Below, piece after piece: positions 36,291 to 49,325 of a DNA stretch of 64,000 nt. The DNA lies in NCBI GenBank assembly GCA_013398055.1, contig VZRS01007547.1, forward strand, positions 63,527 to 127,526, written 5' to 3'. Position 1 is the stretch's first letter. Every line of letters starts with the position of its first letter. The notes under the pieces are model-generated. The model was given only the letters and a program-made list of their open reading frames with translations. It made no database searches and had not been told where the DNA came from. The translations under genes were made by a program, and so were the position numbers. Origin of the DNA: Ifrita kowaldi (Eukaryota; Chordata; Aves; Passeriformes; Cinclosomatidae).

Positions 36291-39200
36291 TTGCTTTTGA
36301 GATTATCACGTGAAGTAAGCTTACTCACTGCTGAAGACCAGCCACAGCAGCCCCAGGAGCAAGCACATCCACACAGGGTGAGCAAGAGTGATGCTCTCAC
36401 CTTAGGCTGTAGCGCAGAGCCTGCTACCCTGGCTAGCTTTGTCCCCACTGGGTGTGTGCAGCAGGGATGTTTCCACCACTCAAGACAGCTATGTGCATAT
36501 TGATGCTCCAATTAAAAAAAAATGCCTCTGAGGCCCAAAGGGACTATGCTGATTAGTGAGGCTAACAGCTAAAGTCTAGGCTTAACATATCTCACCTCAA
36601 AATTCCTCCATGTAGCACAAGGTTGTTCATTATCTGCACATCCTTTTGCATTTTAATGGCTTTTCAGAGTCAGCTTGAGGACAGAACAGAACAGGCTCTG
36701 AAGAGTTGAAGGAATATCCACAAAGAAACAGTTTTCTTTTCCTTTCTCTGAGCTCACAAGAGGCTACAGGATCACCAGGAAGTAATTCCTCTTGCAAGTC
36801 CAGCAACTTTAGTGAAGCTTTAGCTAATCAGTCAGTAATATGCAGGAATATCCTGCTAAAGAAATTCAGTGATGGAGATTTTACTAGCAACTGGTGAGCT
36901 GTTACTCAGCATAACAGAACTAGAGGCAGGTTTTAAGACCACTGTTTCTGATGTTCTCGAGGTTCCTGGTAATGAAGTGTCCGTGACAGCAACCTCTTAT
37001 GGAAGTCACACACTCTGTAGCATTGCTCCCATCATATCCTACTCTACAGTCTCATCTGTCTCTCCACCTTCATCCTTGCAATGATGCCTGCAGACATCTA
37101 TTTTGTGGCTGTCTGTATGCTTCAGGGAAACATAGAGTATTATGAAGGCTTTTAATACAGCTCCAGGTATCCTAAGTAGTAAATAAAGGCAGGAACAGAA
37201 TCTTACCCTTATTCACACATTGATGAATTGCACTAAGTTCGATGTTTCTTTAACTCACAGAGAACTATTAGTCACCAAAAATGTATTTAATGATGAAAAT
37301 ACAAAACTCAGCAAGAAATGCCATATATTACTCTAAAATTTATAGAACTACCATTTCAAATATTAAAAAAAATCCAAACCTGAGAGCAATTAGAGTTCAG
37401 TGCATCTGAATTATTCAAGTTACACATTGAATAAGCTTCCAGGTTATAACTGATTTCCTGAACCAATTTAACAAAACTCAAAAAGCAATATTAAGGAAGA
37501 AAAATACAAACCAAAAAAGTTACTATATATATTTCCTGTAGGTAACATGACTGCAAGTTGGATTCCTCAAATACATTTTTCAAATATACTATGTCAGAAA
37601 AAGCACAAGAAAAGACGAAATTAAATGAATGTGAAATTCTCATATCCCAAACTAAAACCAAATAAGAATGTTCCATTATGTCCACTACATATACAGCTTT
37701 GTGTAAATTAACTCCTGAAAACAATGTGTATTTGATCCTGAAAATCATCTGTCTTATGATATAACAAAGGGATCTTTGGGAAAATATTTCACGAATAGTT
37801 CTTTATGGTAACAAATCTCTTTTAAAAGCCAATCACTACAAAATGATTAATTCCAGGTTTTTACAAAAGAAATCATAGACTAGAATAATTCAAATTTAGT
37901 CACAGAAGGTTTGACAGATCAAGGTATTAGGAATGAGCACACATTTTAACCTGAAACAGCTCTTTCAGGAAATGCAGTCTGTTGGTCAGCAATAAAATAA
38001 TTTGTGAAAGCTTGAAATAATATTGAATTTCAAAACTGCTCAAGAGAAACTAAAGGACTTTACACAAAATAACATTCAGAGCCATGAGAGACTCTCTAAG
38101 CCTACCAAACTACATCTCATCCAAAATCTGATCTCATCCAAAGTCACTGGATACAAGACAGGTAATCATCATCCACGAGCTGTGGATGGTGGCCAAAAGG
38201 CAGGTGTCGCTGACCTGCAAAGCAAACATGATCCAAATCTTTTCAAGGAATAAACAGCAGGAAACAAAAAAATGTTTGAGAAAGTATTTCTGTGCAGCTG
38301 TTTATATTAAATTCAAAGGCAAGTAATCAGAATTTTACATTGATATGAAAATGTATCAGCAATCACAATGGGCCAATTTGACTTTTCTCCCCAAATGTTC
38401 ACTTAAATACTGTAGCAATTGCAGGCTGTTCAGTACTTCCTCAAAGAGAGCTGAACTTTCTAATTCACAAATAACCATTTAAGTAAACATAGCATAAATG
38501 ACTATACCTATTTTGCTGAAAAACAAGATCAGAAAAAATTTCTAAAGCTCTTTTCTTTGTTTTCTTATTCACCTGTTACTTTCTTGTACTACTATCTTGT
38601 CTTCTTTCTCTTTTCCCAAGTGTAAATTATATTTAGACTAGCATACCAACATGTAATTACATGTATTTTCATTATCTCGTAATTTGGCTTGGGAATCTAC
38701 ACTGTATGCACAAAATGCTGATTGCCTGCAGCTGTGGACAAATGATTATTTAGATAAGCAAGCAAGTTGATGAGATGAACCAGGAACTTGGAGGAAAGTC
38801 ACTCTCAGTCTTGGTGCTTGGAGGAACAGCTCAAACCCTTGGGGTGCATTGGGACTACAGGGTCCAGGTAAACTCAGCTATTGTTTTTGTTTTGGCATTA
38901 GCCAATAACAGTATACAATGTCCTTGACTGCTTACAGTATAAATACTTACTTCTAAATGCTTCTGTGATTTAAACTGTGGCCAAGTTTTAGGGATAAGGC
39001 TGTGAATAGCAAAGTACTACTGAATGACATTTATTTTAACCAACTTTACTAGACATTAAACCCCCAGTCCTCACATTTTCACAGGTCACTGTTTATTTAG
39101 AAAGTGGCATCTTTCAAACTAAAAAAAAGAGGAAAAAGGCAGCCAAAAAAAATTGAAAGCTGTGATAATGGTAATTTCACAAAGCTTTCTAAATGAGAAT

Positions 39201-39574
39201 ATACATGCCTGCAATTAGTTGTAATACCTGTGTTTTTCAGGTGCCAAAAAACCAACAAACCCCAAACTACCAAACAAACCCTGAATCAAAATGAAACTGA
39301 AAAAAAAGTTGCTTCCTGAAAAACTAACCTTTCCAGGTACTTCAAACACTATGAGCAGCTTGGAAAACTGCTGGTAAGGAAAAAACCTAAACACTTCTAA
39401 CACCCTCACTACTTTCCCAAGCATGTGAATATCTTACAGCCTCCAAAAACTCAGCCTGTCCCTATAATCTTGACAAGTCAAGAAATACCAAGTACACAAT
39501 TGCAGTGTTTTAGCGGCAGTAAAACACCTTCTTTACAACAAAGAACACAGAAGTGAATTATTTGAAGCTAACAG
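36291..39574. other. Intergenic, nothing recognised
   Basis: Mixed-composition DNA with chance frames up to 96 codons (for example a minus-strand frame at 36221-36511 over a moderately GC-rich patch). No exon, RNA gene or repeat family was recognised. Confidence 0.6.
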
Positions 39575-39782
39575 GGTGGGCCTGACAGCATCTGAGGTGT
39601 CTGGCTGCTGTAACAGCCCCCAGGTCCTGTGCAGCCTCCTGAAACAGCTGGCCCCAGGGCTGCTGCTCCAAACCTCCAGCCACTGCTTTTCTGCCTCCGC
39701 ATTCAGGGGAGCGCTGCTGCTCCGCCCCATGCTCTGCTCCAAGCGATTGCTGCAACAGCCTCCTGCCCCAGTGGAGCCAAAA
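39575..39782. other. GC-rich, CpG-poor patch
   Basis: About 200 bp of C/G-rich sequence in AT-rich surroundings, with repeated GCTGCTGCTCC words (near 39660 and 39713) and only a few CpGs. Frames are open on both strands (up to 94 codons), as expected from composition. I cannot assign it to a known repeat or gene. Confidence 0.4.
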
Positions 39783-39922
39783 TAAGATGTTTCACTGTGG
39801 GTCCAGTTTAAACACAATATTTTGTGGTGAGACCTGTTAAACTAATTTGTAATGGCAAAACCAAAATGGAAACAAGCACATACGCACTTTCAAAAGAGGA
39901 CTTTAATTTCATGAGCCATTAT

Positions 39923-39998
39923 ATTTTAAAGATAACAAAAAGACAGTATGTTTAGGAGACATTTTAAAGATAACAAAAAGACAGTATGTTTAGGAGAC
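39923..39998. repeat. Perfect 38-bp tandem duplication
   Basis: The unit at 39923-39960 (starting ATTTTAAAGATAACAAAAAG and ending TTTAGGAGAC) is repeated without a mismatch at 39961-39998, followed by a partial third start (ATTTT). Identity implies a recent slippage or duplication event, or an assembly artefact. Confidence 0.95.
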
Positions 39999-40359
39999 AT
40001 TTTTTCTGCCTTCAAACAGGGAAACGTGTTGGAAGAGATGGCCTGTCAATCTTATTTTGGGTAATATTTTCTACAAATTGTTTTCTTTTGAAGCAAAATA
40101 TATTTCATGTAGTAAATAATGCCAAACATCACTGTAAATCCTATATTTTCATTCAGTTTTGATTAGTTCCTATTCTGGAAACATATCTGTAACAGAAAAT
40201 TTGAAAATAAAAGCTCATCTGACCTTCACCTGTGTAACATAGCTAGGTTTTAGATATTATTTGAAGATGAAAATCACTGTAGTAACTCCAGGTATATCAG
40301 ATATATATAGTTCACATGAAAAATGACTGAACACAAGAAGCCTTCCTTTCTCTTTTTTC

Positions 40360-40440
40360 TTTTTTTTTTTTTTTTTTTTTCAGGATGCAGGTGATTTTAT
40401 TAGGTCAAGTATGTGTGTTGTTTTTTTTTTTACAGGGCAG
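40360..40440 (-). other. Reverse-strand poly(A) signal followed by a genomic A tract (possible retroposed 3' end)
   Basis: On the minus strand AATAAA (40401-40396) is followed 15 nt later by 21 uninterrupted A residues (40380-40360), exactly the layout of a polyadenylated mRNA end. An additional 11-A run lies upstream (about 40431-40421). No source gene or target-site duplication was recognised, and the minus-strand frames upstream show no domain. It may be a retroposed 3' UTR or a chance microsatellite near an AATAAA. Confidence 0.4.
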
Positions 40441-43400
40441 AAAATCATTTCAGTGTTGGCATCCTATTTTAACAGCCTGACTGGAGTTGCTTTGGCAAGA
40501 TATATATTTTAAGACTGTAGCAGTGAAAGGACTCAGTTTGAACTCTGTCCTAAATACACAGAATCTGATGCATGTAGTAACTATTGAACTTTAGTGGGCT
40601 TGTATAATTAGAGCTGAACCAGTGTTTCAGAGCTGATTCCTGTTCTAGCTTTCTGTATGCATTTTTCATTACTTCTTTGTTGTTTGTTCTCTTCTTACAT
40701 TGAAGAAAGCACTGTCTAAAACAAGCTGTATATGCATAAGACTATCAACACATTTATCCATGAAGCTTTACCACTGCAGTCCATAATGCTTTAAAAACAA
40801 AAAGGTTGTATCTGTGTATTGTTAATAATTATTAGGGAAGTATGTAGTCCTGTCCCAGGGTTTGGTAAGTAAGGTCATGGTACAATAAGAGTTGCAAGCT
40901 CTGTAAGCATTAGTTGTATTTGCATATGTCAGAACAGTCTGTGAATACTAACGGCACAAACACTTCACATCTGCTTCTGTTTACTCCCATGCTAACAGTC
41001 AAAAGTACAAAAGTACTGTGTTAATTGCTCTGTTACATACTGACTGTTGACACATTCTCCATAGAGCTTTCATAAATACACTGTTGCAAACAAACTACTA
41101 ATGACTTTGCTTATTTCCAGCCCATCTTTAAAAGAAATCCAGAATATATACACAGATTAATGATTCCTCTATTTAGCAGTGTGTCTTGTTGCTTGCTATT
41201 GTGGAGGCTTGTATAAAGGCAGTATCAATTAAGTAGCAATTATCTATGAAGTGGGAAAAAAAAGTGATGATATAAATTAGTAATGTGCATGAAGTGAGAA
41301 TTTCTGAAAACAACTCGAGGTGAACTCTGAGGCAAGGGCACCGACTAGTGAACAAACCCTCTCCATCTGCTCTTCTATCTAAAACCATTAGAGCCCAATT
41401 TGAAGTCTGACTAAACAGCAGTGATACCTGTGGGCCTCCATTGAGATTTTTCACTATATATGACATGCCCTGGAGAAATTTAAAAAAATAGGATGGGAGC
41501 TGAGGGAAAAAAATTAGACTCCTAAAAACCACCACTAACAAGCTAATCATATTTAAATTTGTGCTTCAAGTTTCTCTTTGCTGTGACACTTCAACATAGA
41601 AATACAATTATCTAGTTATTAAAAAACAACAAAGGAGCCGCCACCCAAATCCACTGTCACAGTTAGCGTGGTACTTAGTTTCTGACAATGGTCTGCTTCT
41701 TCTGAAGGAGAGAGAAAACCCCACAGTGTGCCTCACCTTCCTCAAACAGCAAGCATGTGTGGTTTTCTGAATGCCCCTTCTGATATTGAATTTTGTCGTT
41801 AAGAACCTTTCAGAAATGGTCTCTCCGTCCATCATTCAGGTATAGACATTCATTGCTGTAAATGCAGCATAAGTGTAATTTATTTATTATTTTTATTTCT
41901 TTTTTTTTTAATGGTTTCTTCAATTTGTGTGACAGAATAAGATAAAATGAAGTCACTCTTCCTTATATTATTTGCTATCGCATGTCTGTCTCCTGCACTT
42001 ACACCTTTATTCATTTTGGTCAAGAATATATGACAGTCACCAGGAGCAAGTCACTCATTCATTAGCTCCATTTTGTTGATTTATTCATGTCCTAGGCATT
42101 TAATCAGGTCCAATGAAGAGTAATAAAGCATTCTGACCAACAAAACACATTTTGTATTTTTTCCTCTATTTAATGTTCTTGCAAATCTCCCCACTCTATC
42201 ATACATAATGCAGGTAGAGATGTACAAGGTAGACCTTAGGTCTGTAAAGGCACTCTCTCTCTCTTGCAGCCACCCCGATGAAATCTCAGATGTCTTTCAT
42301 TTCATGAGGCTGGTGCTTTCAGCCTTGGTTAAACCACACTCGGGCTGTGAACAGCGGTGGTCTCACCACCGTCTCTGTGTATGCCAGTGCCTATGAATCA
42401 TTTTAACACAATTTTCTTATCCTAGTTTTGCACAAATGTCTAGTTATAAACCTGCAAAGAAGGTGAACAATCAAGACCATTCCACATCAAACCTGAGCAG
42501 ACTCTAGGTGGGATGGAGGGAGCAGAATGAGCGTGTGAGCACTGCCAAAGTGCTCCTGTCTCCCACCACTGACCCCCCATTGAGGCTCTGTGAAAGTCCT
42601 GTCATCCCAGCATTCAGCCATCTGTACACATCTGCTAGAGCTATTGCCTCTGGCTTCTCCCACAGACAGACCTTATTCCCTCCCTTTATACGGCTGGTTG
42701 TTCATACTGTGTTTGATCACCTCTTCCAGATTCTGTTTTTCTGCTATGGACAATCCCAAATCATCTCCAGACACAAGCACATGTGCATGCAGAAGTTACA
42801 GACATCGGCCTAATTAAGTGAAAGCAATTGGGTGGCAGAAAGAGGAGGGAGCACTCAGACCATCCCACCCTGGTCCCAAGCTGGCTGTCCTGCCAGGGCC
42901 CAGAATGTGTTCCCTGAAGGCCAGTCCCCGTGGGGCAGTGCTGTGCCCTCCTCATGGGGCAGACCATGTTTGTGGGGTGAGCTTATGGGTGACCAGGAAC
43001 TACAAGACTGGCATTCTCTCACTCCTGCTGCAACTCCAGTGCCAAGGAAAGCATGGTGGGGTATAGGGAGGAGAGCCAAAAGCTCTTCAGTTGCCTCTCC
43101 ATGAGTGCTGGGCTTGATAGAAACTAATTTTGATTCTATGTTATAGCTCAGCATGACATTTACTGCAAACAGACATTTCTGCCTGCTCAGAATTGTTTTT
43201 CTCAGTTCAGTTATGATGAACCATACAAATTCTTCAAGATCCTGCTCTGTGGTCTCTGCTCTATCTCATTTTTCAAACCATTATCAGATCTTGAAGACAG
43301 AGATCATCATGGGCCAGAATGACCAGAAGTCAGAAAAAAGCATTTTTCAAAGAATTCTGGAGTTGCAAATAAAACTCTTTCAACATTATTTTCCTGGAAA

Positions 43401-44690
43401 TTAGACATTTCTAAAGAAAACTAAAAGTGGTTTTCTCCTTAACTTCTGTCTCAGCCTTGGCTTTTGGATCCAGCACTAAGCACAAAAGCTGAACACCGGC
43501 TGGAGCCAGGACTTCTTGACAGCACTGCAGTAGATGGAGTCAGCAAACACTGGCTCTAGAGTGTCATTTGCAAAAATTCAAGTTTCCTTGAGAGGACTTC
43601 AGTGTTCAACCCCATTTAGAGAGTCCTTTAGAGAGAGCTGTTGCAAGGATTTTTGTGGACTTGAACCTCTCAATGTAAGAATAAGAGTGTGGATTATTCC
43701 AGTGATTAACTCTAGGGAGCTGGAAGATGTTAGGTTCTTGGGGTCTTGACTGCTTGCGCTTGGGTTTGCCATGAGTGTGGGAGCCTAAAACTTCCTTGGC
43801 AGGATTGCTTCTGAAAAAGGCCATGCCTGTGCTTAGGTTGGCAAAAGCAACTTATGCTACCACACTTGCATTAGAACACTCCTGATCAATCTTCTGTTTG
43901 CCTGCTAAACTGGTCTTTTATTAATTCAGACTTGGGTTATTTTAGTAATGATAAGAGATCAGCAACAGTCAGGTTTCTTAGTTGCTTATTTACAATATTG
44001 TACCTAATCTTGGTTTGTTTGTTTGATTGTTTGAGGGTTTTTTTCAGATATTTTTGTTTTAAATACATGAAAACCCAGACAACCAGAGAACCTTTCTTTG
44101 CTTGCATACCTGACCAAACACCTTGACACATCAGTCTGTTTTATCAGTAATGCTCCCAAAGGTCTGACTCCTAAGGCTTGCTCCTTCTAATACTGGCGTT
44201 GGGTTCTTTCATCCATCTCAGCTATTTCTCCTTACATCACTACTCAGCAGCATCCCTTCATGTCTGTGTGGAGTCATATATACATATATACCTTGTGTTT
44301 CAGACCTGGAACTGGGTTTTTTAGATTAACTGCTTCTATAAAGAGAGGCAATGTTTTCCTTTTATTTTCTTGAAGAGAAGTTTTGAGACTAATAGTGCCA
44401 AAAGTCTTCAACCAAACCTGCAAAGAAAAATATTTCTATTTTCTCTTTACAAAACATGTGTAGAAGACAAATCTTAGGATCTCAAAGGGTTTGGCCATGC
44501 CTAATTTAAACATTATCTTCGTTGATGTTAACAGTTCCTATGAGTTGAGGTGTTTGAACTAGCAATCCTGAACACAGTGAAGTTAGTACAACCTGGGGAA
44601 TGCTGGGAAGGCTGCACTAGGAGTAAGATTGCCTCATGGCTGTGTGAAGACAGGTAAAGTGTCCTGTGTAAATACTACATCTCTGTGGGT
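40441..44690. other. Intergenic, nothing recognised
   Basis: AT-rich to moderate composition. The longest frame is a 125-codon minus-strand frame at 41173-41550 with no recognisable domain. Positions 42500-43100 are somewhat GC-richer and have several overlapping frames on both strands, which look compositional. Confidence 0.6.
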
Positions 44691-44778
44691 TCTCAGTCAG
44701 TGAAATGAGGAAACGATACTTATTTTATTTATCAAGTACTTTGAAGTCCTTAGATAAAAGGAGAGCTTTCAATGTCTT
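44691..44778 (+). mobile_element. Ancient MIR/L2-like 3' relic
   Basis: The sequence runs TTCTCAGTCAGTGAAATGAG, GAAACGATACTTATTTTATT, then GTACTTTGAAGTCCTTAGAT followed by AAAAGGAGAGC. This matches the order of MIR/L2-type tails ('cctcagt... aaaatgggg ataatacttac... gtactttgagatcctcagatgaaaggcgc'). Strong divergence fits an amniote-wide ancient copy. Subfamily not assigned. Confidence 0.55.
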
Positions 44779-45404
44779 GAAAGTCCTGAATAGATCGGTT
44801 CCTACCTTCATCTAAGTGCTGTTCAGAACCTCAAATACTGTATTTCCTCACCTAGAGTGAGCAATTCAATCCAATCTGCTCAGGGCATCCCTAAACACAC
44901 AGACAGAACTAAGCTTTAAAAAAAAAAAAATCCATAACTTGTGATGTATGTCCACCTCGTTAAAAGAAAAAGGAAAAAAAAAAGGTTACCTATTCTTTAA
45001 TGTAGGGATCTAATGAGGAAGAGCAAGGCTCAGTTGCTTTTTCTCCTTCTACCTTTTAGGCAAATTCCGACTATCAGATTATCAAAGTCCTTTCTGGGGA
45101 CACTCGCTTCATTTTATATTCAAATTTAAAATTAAGTAGGTTGGCTCTGGGTCTGGATGTCTCTGTGGATCTTGCATTAAGTGATTCAACTAAACCTGCC
45201 TGGAAAGCACGTCACAGTGAGGAACATGCCATTCTTCTCTTATATTCCTACCAGCACATATAAAAGCAGGAAGGTAGATGGCTCTGTGGCTCTTGGATGC
45301 AAATTAAACGAACCAACAATGTTCCAAATCATGGTCATATCTCTCATACTGAACTCATAAAAAGAGATTACAAAAGGCAAAGTGTAGTGAAGTCCTTTGG
45401 TTTG
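44779..45404. other. Intergenic, nothing recognised
   Basis: AT-rich DNA with a 13-A run near 44920 and an A-rich stretch near 44965-44985. No gene or repeat family was recognised. Confidence 0.55.
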
Positions 45405-45452
45405 ACATTCTCAGCTGCAAAACAGAATAATAGTTTTCTACCTATTTAATAT
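45405..45452 (+). mobile_element. Weak MIR-like relic
   Basis: TTCTCAGCTGCAAAACAGAA followed by TAATAGTTTTCTACCTATTT resembles the MIR core ('cctcagtttcctcatctgtaaaatggggataatagtacctacct'). It is short and divergent, so it could be chance. Confidence 0.3.
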
Positions 45453-48400
45453 GTAAATATCTTTCTTACATTAGATTTGTCTTCACGAACTGCCACAGTG
45501 AAGAAAGACTTTTAAAAAGTAGATATTATGAGGATAAGTAGGTGAATTATGGAGAAAAAAAATAGAAGATTAAGAACAGCTACTAGTCACTAACATGTGG
45601 AGATGTATTAACGCACTCACTTTTTTCTACTACATATTAGTCCCTTATTAGCATGTTTTACTTGTCACAGTCTTATTTCCAAATTACAACATTAATAAGT
45701 TAAAATTATATATTGGAGATATTTTAATATTTGAGATATTTTAAAAGGTGAGACGAATTTAAAAATGCTGTCACATATAGCAAAACAACTACAACATATA
45801 AATGGTAACTAATGAAAACATGTATTTCATGAATATATATGTTCCATAAGTATTTTGGATGTTTAATACGCAACTACTTTGACAGAAAATTTCATCAAAG
45901 GATAGTCAGATAGGCTGACTTTCTTTTAAGTGTAGCATGGTAGAAGGAGAAGAACTGAAGTATTCACTATTTTTAGAAATTACTGAGTTTCTCAGTTCCT
46001 GTTCATGTAATTCACTTAACGACATTAAGCAAGAAATTACTCTGCCATTGGCAGCAAAATCTCTACAAAATCTGTAACAGGTATTTATCTCCAAACCCCT
46101 TCAATTAAAACTAACATAACTGAAACATAATTTGAAAGACTTTTTTTCTTCTCCATAACATTTATAATGTTTAAACACATACATGCAAATAACTTCAGTT
46201 TATGGGCAATTTTTTCAGATACTCTTAAGATAGCTGAGCAGCCTTAGATTTTGAATGCCTTTTAGTTGAGGCAATCAACAGCTGGCTGCCCAAACTTTGT
46301 ATGGCCATCACTAGGGCTGGTCTTGGTTGCAGACAAATGTATGATAACCCTCAGTAGCCTCCCTCCCCCATGTGTTTAGACATAGCTTCTGCTTTCACTG
46401 TAAAAACTATTAAATATATCACAGATCTTCTCAGGAGTCCTGAAATTGTATATGGCAAGATTTAGGTAACAGAGTGTATGACAACAGGATAGTAGGTTCT
46501 GTGTCATTCAGTGTTTCTGTTTCCTGGAAGTACGGTTAATCTGAAATATTCAGCGGCTGCTCGGCCATTAAAAAGGCAGATCCCCAGCCATGGGCTCATG
46601 GAAGTTTTACAAGGGTCCTGCCCTTCACCGTATGTGTGTAAGGTGACAACTAAGTTCTCCTTGCCTTTCCCATAAAACCTGCCCATCTAGGTCAGGATGG
46701 CCTGCTCAGGTGAGGAAGAGTTTATTTCAGTGCAAGTATTGGAAGCAGGAATCCATCTTACCCGTCTTAAATGTGCTCTGCTGAGACATCACGTGCAGCA
46801 GATTGGTACAAGTGATATGCCATAAAGATTGCAAAGAATACTCTGCCAATATTTAAACTTAAAATCCTCTCTTCCTAAAATGCATCTTTATATCATGTAT
46901 GCCTCAGGTAAAAACGCTACAGACGTTTACTGTGCACAAATGGAACTAGAAATATTGTGAATCAAAGTGTTTCATGTTTGTATTTTATTTTACATGTTTA
47001 GATTTTAAAATTTTCTGAAGTGTTTAATAGGCAGGAAAGCTATCTTACAACTTTGACCAGACTGTGCACCTAATAAATATATTTTAACATGCCCATCCTT
47101 TCTGAAATTTATCTCTACATCCATGCATGCTCCTTTAAACCCTTCATGGTGGCCAAACATGTATCTCAGTATCAGAACATTTGCAGCTGCTTCCTGGCTC
47201 TTTTTAGTGCACTGCAGTGACCTGCTTTTCTCTTGCTTTCTCATTGGCAAAGCTCATGTCGAAAAGTGACCTGATCCTTGTGGCAGTTTTCACCAGGACC
47301 AGTGTACCATTTCAGGGTTGAGTCAATCCCTGGTTTTTGCCCTCTGATAATCTGTGCCTCTAACAGAAGTTATCTAAGGGAATTTGCTTTGGGCTTTCTA
47401 GCTGAGGTTTGTAGTGATATTTACCAAGAAATTCAGAAAACTGATAAGGAAAGGAAAAAAAAAAAAAAAGGACTTCTTCATTGGCATATGTTTAAAAAAG
47501 CAAAAAGAATCTGTCTCTGCATTCCTCAATTTCCACACTCAGAGCTTTCAGTTTCATGGCAATCTTAGTCCATTTCATGCTGGAGATCTGTCAAACTGAG
47601 AGCCAAGGAAAAAGGAAGGATTTCTTAGTGAACAGAGGTTAGCAATATTATTATATACCGAAAATAAAATCATCCTCATTTTTAGAGATCAAAGTAAACC
47701 CAAGATATATATTTTTTCATGTTTTTTCTCCACATTTACTCAAAGCAGCCAGGTGGATTTGAGGGTCAGTGAAATAACAGAGGAGGACCTGTCCAAACCT
47801 AATTCATTCATTTCCTGGTAATGCTGGTAGGAAAAAACCTTGGAGATCACTTCTGTGCTGTAGAGGAGGTGGAGCTCAGCTGCTCATGCTTATTAACAAC
47901 TGAAATGAAGCAAATAATTTCCATAAGCAATCTCTTGGGAAAATGTTGCCTGTTGGGTCTGTTTGTGAAGTGTCTGAGAAGATCATTCAATTCTTGGATT
48001 TCTCCATTCCTTTTGAATATTTGGTTACTTCCTAATTTAGTTAATCTTGGTGTGGGACCATTCACAAACACTTAACTGCATGTTCTTGAAATAAGTACTA
48101 TGCATTGTTTTGGTTTTCTGCATAGGTGACGTTGTACTCTTTAATTTTTTTCAGCTACAACTTAAATAGAAAGTTGCAAGAGTTACATCTCACATTGCAA
48201 TTTTAAAGCTGACTTTGTAGAACTAGTGCAGCAGTTCATCTCCAAAGCCTGCACTTCATAAATATGTATGTCAGTAAGTGCTGTGTTCTTGAACATTCCT
48301 GGGAAGGAAATAAAAGTTTGGTGAGAGTGAAGTCAAACTAAAATTAGTTTGGAACTCTAATATGAATATTTATAAACTATTAATAAATTTATAATTTTTT

Positions 48401-49184
48401 TCCCAGTATTTGGGTAAAATTGTGCTCCCGTAATATTCTTCTGTTTTTCCAAAATACACTTTTCTAACTGGGAAAGTTAAGCACGTGCCTGACCTATACA
48501 GTATAGAAAAAACCTGAAATGCCCACGTGGGCACTGGATGTGATTGAAAGAAGAGGTGACTGCTCTGTCCAGAACCACTTTCTCTAATTTGCTGGGTGTC
48601 CCCTGATGGAGCTATTCACGAAGTTCAGAACAGCCCATATAATACAGCATCATACAGTACTATGTGTCTATAACATTTTCATCACTTGCCTTGTGGTCGA
48701 TGTTGGGGCCTCAATCCTATGAACTCGTGCTCACTCACCTGGGGAGAGCAGGATCTCTTATCACTTCCTTTGCTGTGCTGAGCAAAGCTTTAACATTCTA
48801 AGGGCACAGGAGCTACTTTAAAATAAAGAGCATATATAAATCACTGTGTTATGCACATTAGTAGGGCTCTTCTTGTCTGTTTCTTTCAAATTTTCTTTTT
48901 ATTACTATTTTTACTTCCAGCATGTTCCATCCAGTTTCACACCACTATTGTGCTGTATTTTTTTTTCTTAACTCATTTGTATATTGGTCATATCCCTTGC
49001 ACTTTCACTTTATTTTTGTTAAGCAAAAACAACTCTTCTTCTTTAACAATTTCTTTTGCTTTGCTTCCTTTTTTCTTCTTCCAGGCTAATCTTGGCACTC
49101 TGTACTGCTCTCTTTGCCCTTTAATGCCATCTGTGTCTTCTCTCCATTGCCTCTCCACAAATCTTCATTTATACTATAATTCAT
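45453..49184. other. Intergenic, nothing recognised
   Basis: AT-rich, particularly 45640-45860. Chance frames reach about 111 codons (48851-49186, pyrimidine-rich). A 16-A run lies near 47455-47469. No exon, RNA gene or repeat family was recognised. Confidence 0.6.
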
Positions 49185-49325
49185 AAATAATGCTTACCAT
49201 TTACATATCCTTTTACAAATATTAATTAATTAGTGCTCATGTACTTACTTGCAGAGAGCAAGCACATTGTCTTCACTTGACAGATGGGGAAACAACAGCT
49301 GAGAGCACACTGTCTGCCCCCTTCT
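49185..49325 (-). mobile_element. Ancient MIR-like relic, reverse orientation
   Basis: The plus strand shows ACAAATATTAATTAATTAGT, then CTTGCAGAGAGC and CTTCACTTGACAGATGGGGA followed by AACAACAGCTGAGAG. The order matches the reverse complement of MIR ('ttaactcattt... ccattttacagatggggaaactgaggcacagag'). The 'cattttacagatgaggaaac' core is the most conserved MIR signature. Divergence is high. Confidence 0.5.

Noticed and set aside
39575..39782. GC-rich patch considered as a second CpG island
   Set aside because: Few CpG dinucleotides, no promoter-like motifs; composition only.
41173..41550. 125-codon minus-strand frame with hydrophobic segments
   Set aside because: No signal, family or splice context; hydrophobicity follows from T-rich codons.
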